Of a DNA stretch of 35,351 nucleotides, positions 31,232-35,351 are shown piece after piece. The stretch covers positions 1 through 35,351 of the forward strand of contig CALCHM010000123.1 in NCBI GenBank assembly GCA_937901345.1, in the 5' to 3' direction. The notes below the pieces were generated by a model. It was not told the DNA's origin. It did no database searches and saw nothing but the letters and a program-made list of their open reading frames with translations. Position numbers and translations under genes: made by a program. Origin of the DNA: an uncultured Prevotella sp. (GTDB lineage Bacteria > Bacteroidota > Bacteroidia > Bacteroidales > Bacteroidaceae). How positions within the stretch are numbered: position 1 is the first letter of the stretch; each line of letters begins with the position of its first letter.

Positions 31232-32263
31232 CTATCTCAACAACTGAAGATAAACATCGAGTGCACGCTCTAGTTCGCTCAAACATATAAATTCATCGGC
31301 CGTATGCGAGCGTGCAGATTCACCAGGTCCGAGTTTGAACGAAGGGAAGGACATCAGCGCCTGATCACTTAGCGTGGGCGAACCATAAGGCACCCCTCCG
31401 AGCGCCACACAGCGCTGAATGAGCGGGTGTGTTTCAGGGATGGAAGAAGAATTAAGACGCGTGCTTCGCGCCTTCACGTCGGAAGAAAGGTGCGCCGCTA
31501 TTTCATCTAAAACCTGCTGATTGGAGTAACATTCATTGGTGCGTACGTCCACAACAAACGTGCATGCATCGGGCACCACATTATGTTGCGTCCCCGCATT
31601 CACCTGCGTCACACTCATCTTCACGGGACCTAAAAGTGGCGACACGCGCTCAAACTGATGCGTGCGCAACCATACTATATCATCAAAGGCTTTGTAAATA
31701 GCATTCACCCCTTCCTCGCGAGCAGCATGGCCTGACACTCCGTGAGCAGTACAATCTAACACCATCAATCCCTTTTCCGCAATAGCGGGATGCATACCCG
31801 TGGGTTCGCCAACAATGGCTACATCGATGGGAGGCAATAAGGGCAAGGCGCGCTCAATGCCATTGCGCCCGGACACCTCTTCTTCAGCGGATGCTAGGTA
31901 AACAAGGTTATAGGGCAATTGTCCATCATCCTCATTATTTAATTGCATAAAAGCGAAAAGCAATGCCACCAGTCCGCCCCCACAATCATTGGCACCTAAA
32001 CCATAGAGGCAATCACCCTCAAGCGTAGGCACATGAGGTTGACGCGTCCACCCACTCACGGGTTTTACCGTGTCTAGATGCGCATTGAGCAACACGGTGG
32101 GACGGTTGGGCAAAAATGTATTGCCAACACACCATATATTATTGACCTCACGCTGGGGGTGAAGTCCCTGTTTGAGCATGTAGTGTTCGAGCGCATCCGC
32201 CTTTTGCGCCTCATCGCGACTAATGGCAGGAATGCTTATAAGCGTCGTTAAAAGTTGTTGCAT
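31232..32263 (-). CDS. M20-family deacetylase, ArgE/DapE-like
   Basis: 343 residues. Metal and catalytic residues are in place: LLNAHLDTV (His62, Asp64), GANDCGGG (Asp93), SAEEEVSG (Glu127, Glu128), VGEPTGM (Glu153) and a C-terminal RSHTADEF His. ArgE-type enzymes deacylate N-acetyl- (in Bacteroides, N-succinyl-) ornithine in arginine synthesis; DapE-type act on succinyl-diaminopimelate. In Bacteroidales the most likely assignment is the ornithine enzyme, but no arg genes lie nearby, so I leave the symbol blank. The start at 32263 (MQQLLTTLISIPAIS) fits the family; the frame continues to 32455, which would cross the neighbouring promoter region. Confidence 0.85.
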   Translation of the reverse strand: MQQLLTTLISIPAISRDEAQKADALEHYMLKQGLHPQREVNNIWCVGNTFLPNRPTVLLNAHLDTVKPVSGWTRQPHVPTLEGDCLYGLGANDCGGGLVALLFAFMQLNNEDDGQLPYNLVYLASAEEEVSGRNGIERALPLLPPIDVAIVGEPTGMHPAIAEKGLMVLDCTAHGVSGHAAREEGVNAIYKAFDDIVWLRTHQFERVSPLLGPVKMSVTQVNAGTQHNVVPDACTFVVDVRTNECYSNQQVLDEIAAHLSSDVKARSTRLNSSSIPETHPLIQRCVALGGVPYGSPTLSDQALMSFPSFKLGPGESARSHTADEFICLSELERALDVYLQLLR

Positions 32264-32379
32264 ATCAAGAGACTGTTTCCTGTTTTTGTTATCCGTTTGA
32301 TGCCCTGCAAAGTTGGGTAAATTGCTCGGATTGTTAAAAAAAATTACCAACAAACTACCCTCGGATGCAGAAAAACCTA

Positions 32380-32387
32380 TAACTTTG
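32380..32387 (+). promoter_or_regulatory. Bacteroidota-type -7 element before the acyl-CoA synthetase gene
   Basis: TAACTTTG fits TAnnTTTG, 73 bases before the start at 32461. A -33 TTTG is not clear. On the other strand CAACTTTG (near 32310) could serve the M20 gene. Confidence 0.45.
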
Positions 32388-32460
32388 TCCGAAATAAACC
32401 TCGTTTTAGGGGTTCCAACAAACTTACATCGTAGGGTTACAATGCCCCACACCACGACTT

Positions 32461-34266
32461 ATGCTCAACAATTCACACTTTGCCACCCTCATTCAGGAAC
32501 AAGCAGCCAAGTATGGCGACACTCATGTAATGTCGTATCGCGATTATGACTTAAACAAGTGGATTCCTATTTCATGGAACACCTTTGCCGAGAAGCAGGT
32601 GTTGCTATCGCGTGCTTTGCTCGCCCATGGTGTTGAGGTGCAAGAACGTGTGGGCGTGTTCTCTCAAAACAAACCCGAATGTCTGTTTGTAGACTTTGGC
32701 GCCTATGCTATCCGTGCCATCACCATTCCATTTTTTGCCACAAGCAGCACGGCACAGGTGGTCTATATGATTAATGATGCCGAAGTGCGCTATGTCTTCG
32801 TTGGCGAACAACAGCAGTATGACACCATGATGGCGCTGGGCGATGCTTGTCCGACGCTGAAGAAGGTGATTATCTTTGACCCTAAAGTAGTGCGCACCGA
32901 GGGCGACACCCTTTCTGTATATTTGGATGAATTCCTTGCCAACACTGACCCCGCTTTGGATGCGGAGCGTGAAAAGCGACAGAAGGAAGCGCAACCCAAG
33001 GATTTGGCGAACATCCTTTATACAAGCGGTACGACTGGGCAAAGCAAGGGCGTAATTCTCACCCATGAGATGTACATTGAAGCGCTCAGAGTAAACTCTA
33101 AGGCGGTACCCATCCGCGAAGGCGACACCGCCATTAACTTCCTTCCCTTTGCTCACGTTTTCGAGCGTGCGTTCTCCTATTGGTGTTTGGCTGAAGGTCT
33201 CCACCTTGCCGTGAATTTGCGTCCGCTTGACATTCAGAAGTCGTTAACGGAGGTACACCCCAACTGCATGTGTTCCGTTCCCCGTTTTTGGGAAAAGGTT
33301 TATCAGGGCGTGTTACAGAAGATGGAATCAGGTTCGTTCATCCAGCGCACCCTCATCAAGAATGCGCTTGACGTTGGTTCAAAGTGCTGGTTGGAATACA
33401 CATCAAAGTGCTTACCCATCCCGTGGTTGCTCCGCATGCGCTACAAGTTCTATGACCACACCATCATTCACCTCCTCCGCAAGACGTTAGGTTTGGAAAA
33501 CGCCTACTTCTTCCCCACCGCTGGCGCGGCCGTTTCTCCTGAAGTAGAGACCTTCGTACATGCCGCAGGGTTGAATATGCTCGTAGGTTACGGATTGACG
33601 GAATCTACCGCCACCGTTTCTTGCGACGTCATTGGCAAACCCTTCACCAAGGGTAGTGTAGGTCGCCTCGTTGACGGACTCGAATGTAAGTTTGGCGAAA
33701 ACAATGAAATTCTGCTTCGCGGTAAGACCATTACCCCTGGATATTACAAGAAACCCGAAGAAACGGCTGCCGCTATTGATAAGGACGGATGGTTCCACAC
33801 GGGTGATGCTGGTTACATGAAGGATGGCGAACTCTTCCTCACGGAGCGCATTAAGGACTTGTTTAAGACGTCTAACGGTAAGTATATCGCACCGCAGATG
33901 ATTGAAACCAAACTCGTCTTAACCCGCTATAACACACAGGTTGTTGTCATTGCCGACAAGCGTAAGTTTGTATCTGCGCTCATCGTGCCCGACTATGCCC
34001 TTTTGCGCCAATATGCCGCTGACAACGGGCTGAATTGCACAACCAACGAAGAACTCTGTCAGCATCCTGAAATTATCAAAATGATTCAAGAGAATATTGA
34101 GACGCTACAACAAGACTTTGCTCCCTACGAAAAGGTGAAGCGTTTCACTCTCTTACCCCAACCCTTCACGATGGAGACGGGCGAACTCACCAACACATTG
34201 AAGATTAAGCGTCGCGTGGTTTACGAAAAGTATGCCGACATTATTGACGGCATGTATGCAGAGTGA
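32461..34266 (+). CDS. Long-chain acyl-CoA synthetase (AMP-binding, FadD15-like)
   Basis: 601 residues. AMP-binding signature: ILYTSGTTGQSKGVILTH (P-loop, about residues 185-202), then INFLPFAHVFERAF, the adenine-binding YGLTESTAT (about 378-386), the GYYKKPEETAAAID and DGWFHTGDAGY region, and FLTERIKDLFKTSNGKYIAPQMIE at the hinge. It activates fatty acids to acyl-CoA via acyl-AMP at the membrane. All core motifs are intact. Divergent from the M20 gene with about 200 bases between; prfB follows 61 bases later on the same strand. Confidence 0.93.
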   Translation: MLNNSHFATLIQEQAAKYGDTHVMSYRDYDLNKWIPISWNTFAEKQVLLSRALLAHGVEVQERVGVFSQNKPECLFVDFGAYAIRAITIPFFATSSTAQVVYMINDAEVRYVFVGEQQQYDTMMALGDACPTLKKVIIFDPKVVRTEGDTLSVYLDEFLANTDPALDAEREKRQKEAQPKDLANILYTSGTTGQSKGVILTHEMYIEALRVNSKAVPIREGDTAINFLPFAHVFERAFSYWCLAEGLHLAVNLRPLDIQKSLTEVHPNCMCSVPRFWEKVYQGVLQKMESGSFIQRTLIKNALDVGSKCWLEYTSKCLPIPWLLRMRYKFYDHTIIHLLRKTLGLENAYFFPTAGAAVSPEVETFVHAAGLNMLVGYGLTESTATVSCDVIGKPFTKGSVGRLVDGLECKFGENNEILLRGKTITPGYYKKPEETAAAIDKDGWFHTGDAGYMKDGELFLTERIKDLFKTSNGKYIAPQMIETKLVLTRYNTQVVVIADKRKFVSALIVPDYALLRQYAADNGLNCTTNEELCQHPEIIKMIQENIETLQQDFAPYEKVKRFTLLPQPFTMETGELTNTLKIKRRVVYEKYADIIDGMYAE

Positions 34267-34327
34267 CGTGTAAGGCACCATCAACCCTAACTTACACCCC
34301 ACTGGTATAAACGCGACACCGCAGTAT

Positions 34328-35323
34328 ATGATAACGATTGAACAACTCAAAGAAACCACTGAGCGCGTAGAGGCGCTCAACCGCTACCTCGATATTGATG
34401 CTAAGATTATTGAGCACGAGGAAGAATTGCTCCGCACGCAAGACCCCGGATTTTGGGACGATGCAAAGCGTGCAGAAGAGCAGATGAAAAAGGTTAAGGG
34501 ATTGGAAAAGTGGATTAAAGGGTACCGTGAGGTTAAAACCCTTGCCGACGAACTCACCCTTGCTTTCGATTTCTACAAAGAAGAGATGGTTACGGAAGAA
34601 GAGGTTGACGAAGCCTATGCCAACACGCTCCGCGCCTTGGAAGAATTGGAACTCCGCAACATGCTCCGTCAGGAAGAAGACCCGATGGATTGCGTCCTAA
34701 AAATCAACTCTGGTGCTGGTGGCACGGAGAGTCAGGACTGGGCATCAATGCTGATGCGTATGTACATGCGCTATGCCGAAGCCAATGGTTATAAAGTCAC
34801 CATCGTCAACCTGCAAGACGGCGACGAAGCCGGCATCAAGACCGTGACTATGGAAATTGAAGGCGACTCTGCCTATGGTTATTTAAAGAGCGAAAACGGA
34901 GTACACCGCTTGGTGCGCGTGAGTCCCTACAACGCTCAGGGTAAGCGCATGACGAGTTTCGCTTCTGTCTTTGTCACGCCACTCGTTGACGACTCTATTG
35001 AGGTGTACGTAGATCCTGCCCGCATCAGTTGGGATACGTTCCGATCTGGCGGAGCGGGTGGTCAGAATGTCAACAAGGTTGAAACGGGGGTGCGACTCCG
35101 CTACCAATACCAAGACCCTGACACTGGCGAAGAGGAAGAAATCCTCATTGAAAATACGGAGAGCCGCAAGCAACTTGAAAACCGCGAGAATGCCATGCGA
35201 CTCCTGCGCTCACAACTTTACGACCGTGCCTTGCAAAAGCGCAAAGCTGCGCAAGCCAAGATTGAAGCGGGCAAGATGGACATTATCAACGAAACCTATG
35301 AATTGACCATTAGCAATCTCTAA
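34328..35323 (+). CDS. prfB: Peptide chain release factor 2, 3' end anomalous
   Basis: 331 residues, versus the usual 360-370. N-terminal helices, then the stop-codon domain with HRLVRVSPYNAQGKR (SPY where the textbook motif is SPF) and the peptidyl-transferase GGQ in SGGAGGQNVNKVE (about residue 246). There is no in-frame UGA near codon 25 (ALNRYLDID reads straight through), so no programmed frameshift. After IEAGKMDI (about residue 318) the expected GSQIRxYV segment and the last 50 residues are missing; an unrelated 13-residue tail ends at a TAA. The tail lies at the window edge (see findings). Confidence 0.88.
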   Translation: MITIEQLKETTERVEALNRYLDIDAKIIEHEEELLRTQDPGFWDDAKRAEEQMKKVKGLEKWIKGYREVKTLADELTLAFDFYKEEMVTEEEVDEAYANTLRALEELELRNMLRQEEDPMDCVLKINSGAGGTESQDWASMLMRMYMRYAEANGYKVTIVNLQDGDEAGIKTVTMEIEGDSAYGYLKSENGVHRLVRVSPYNAQGKRMTSFASVFVTPLVDDSIEVYVDPARISWDTFRSGGAGGQNVNKVETGVRLRYQYQDPDTGEEEEILIENTESRKQLENRENAMRLLRSQLYDRALQKRKAAQAKIEAGKMDIINETYELTISNL

Positions 35324-35351
35324 TCCAATATTTCTAGCTGCCGACGTTCCG

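Noticed and set aside
32264..32455. N-terminal extension of the M20 deacetylase
   Set aside because: The extra 64 residues do not resemble the family and would overlap the neighbouring promoter region. The Met at 32263 fits the usual start.
34328..34480. Programmed +1 frameshift in prfB
   Set aside because: The region around codon 25 has no in-frame UGA; ALNRYLDID is read directly.
1..35351. tRNA, rRNA and CRISPR arrays
   Set aside because: No GGTTCGANTCC-type T-loops with cloverleaf context, no rRNA-like stretches, and no regularly spaced identical repeats with unique spacers. The tandem arrays have no spacer structure.

Overview
The window joins two kinds of DNA. From about 7.5 kb to 35.3 kb it is ordinary chromosome of a Bacteroidota bacterium, order Bacteroidales and probably Prevotellaceae-like (inferred from protein sequence and gene content, not from an alignment). 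Evidence includes a type IX secretion core (porP-gldK-gldL-gldM-gldN), a three-gene succinate dehydrogenase/fumarate reductase with a single-subunit cytochrome b, starts without Shine-Dalgarno sites, and several promoters of the TTTG-N19-TAnnTTTG form. From 1 to about 6.7 kb the DNA is AT-rich. It carries short genes with strong AAAGGA/GGAGG ribosome-binding sites, many hairpin terminators, and phage-type families (YopX domain, dNMP-kinase-like P-loop protein, GNAT). That part reads like a Firmicutes phage, prophage or related element.

The change falls inside pckA. Its first half (about codons 1-273) has the codon use of the right-hand genome, while its second half has that of the AT-rich left side. 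Either the contig is a cross-species assembly chimera joined at a conserved gene, or a real recombination took place inside the gene. The other end of the window also breaks off oddly: prfB leaves the expected release-factor-2 sequence about 50 residues early.

Layout: 0-6.7 kb, phage-like small genes in short units, including a four-gene unit at 3.88-5.95 kb with its own promoter and terminator; 6.7-8.4 kb, pckA; 8.8-10.4 kb, secreted beta-hexosaminidase; 10.6-16.8 kb, T9SS operon; 16.8-17.9 kb, gene-poor stretch with two tandem-repeat arrays and a coding remnant; 17.9-21.4 kb, sdhCAB; 21.7-22.9 kb, rpsO and a reverse rubrerythrin; 23.1-27.4 kb, gpmI, a RidA protein and a secreted dipeptidyl-peptidase-like S9 enzyme; 27.4-28.2 kb, a RAYT-like transposase beside a 271-bp palindrome; 28.2-29.8 kb, a 23S rRNA methyltransferase; 30.4-31.2 kb, a small membrane protein and a 42-bp repeat array; 31.2-35.3 kb, an M20 deacetylase, an acyl-CoA synthetase and prfB.

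The central genes form a coherent set for an anaerobic, peptide- and glycan-using Bacteroidales: PEP carboxykinase and fumarate reductase for CO2-dependent succinate fermentation, a phosphoglycerate mutase for lower glycolysis, exported hexosaminidase and dipeptidyl peptidase, a T9SS for cargo export, and rubrerythrin for peroxide defence. The less ordinary material is the repeat DNA between genes: five separate repeat systems, one of which sits next to a transposase of the type that mobilises palindromic repeats. I saw no rRNA, tRNA or CRISPR array.
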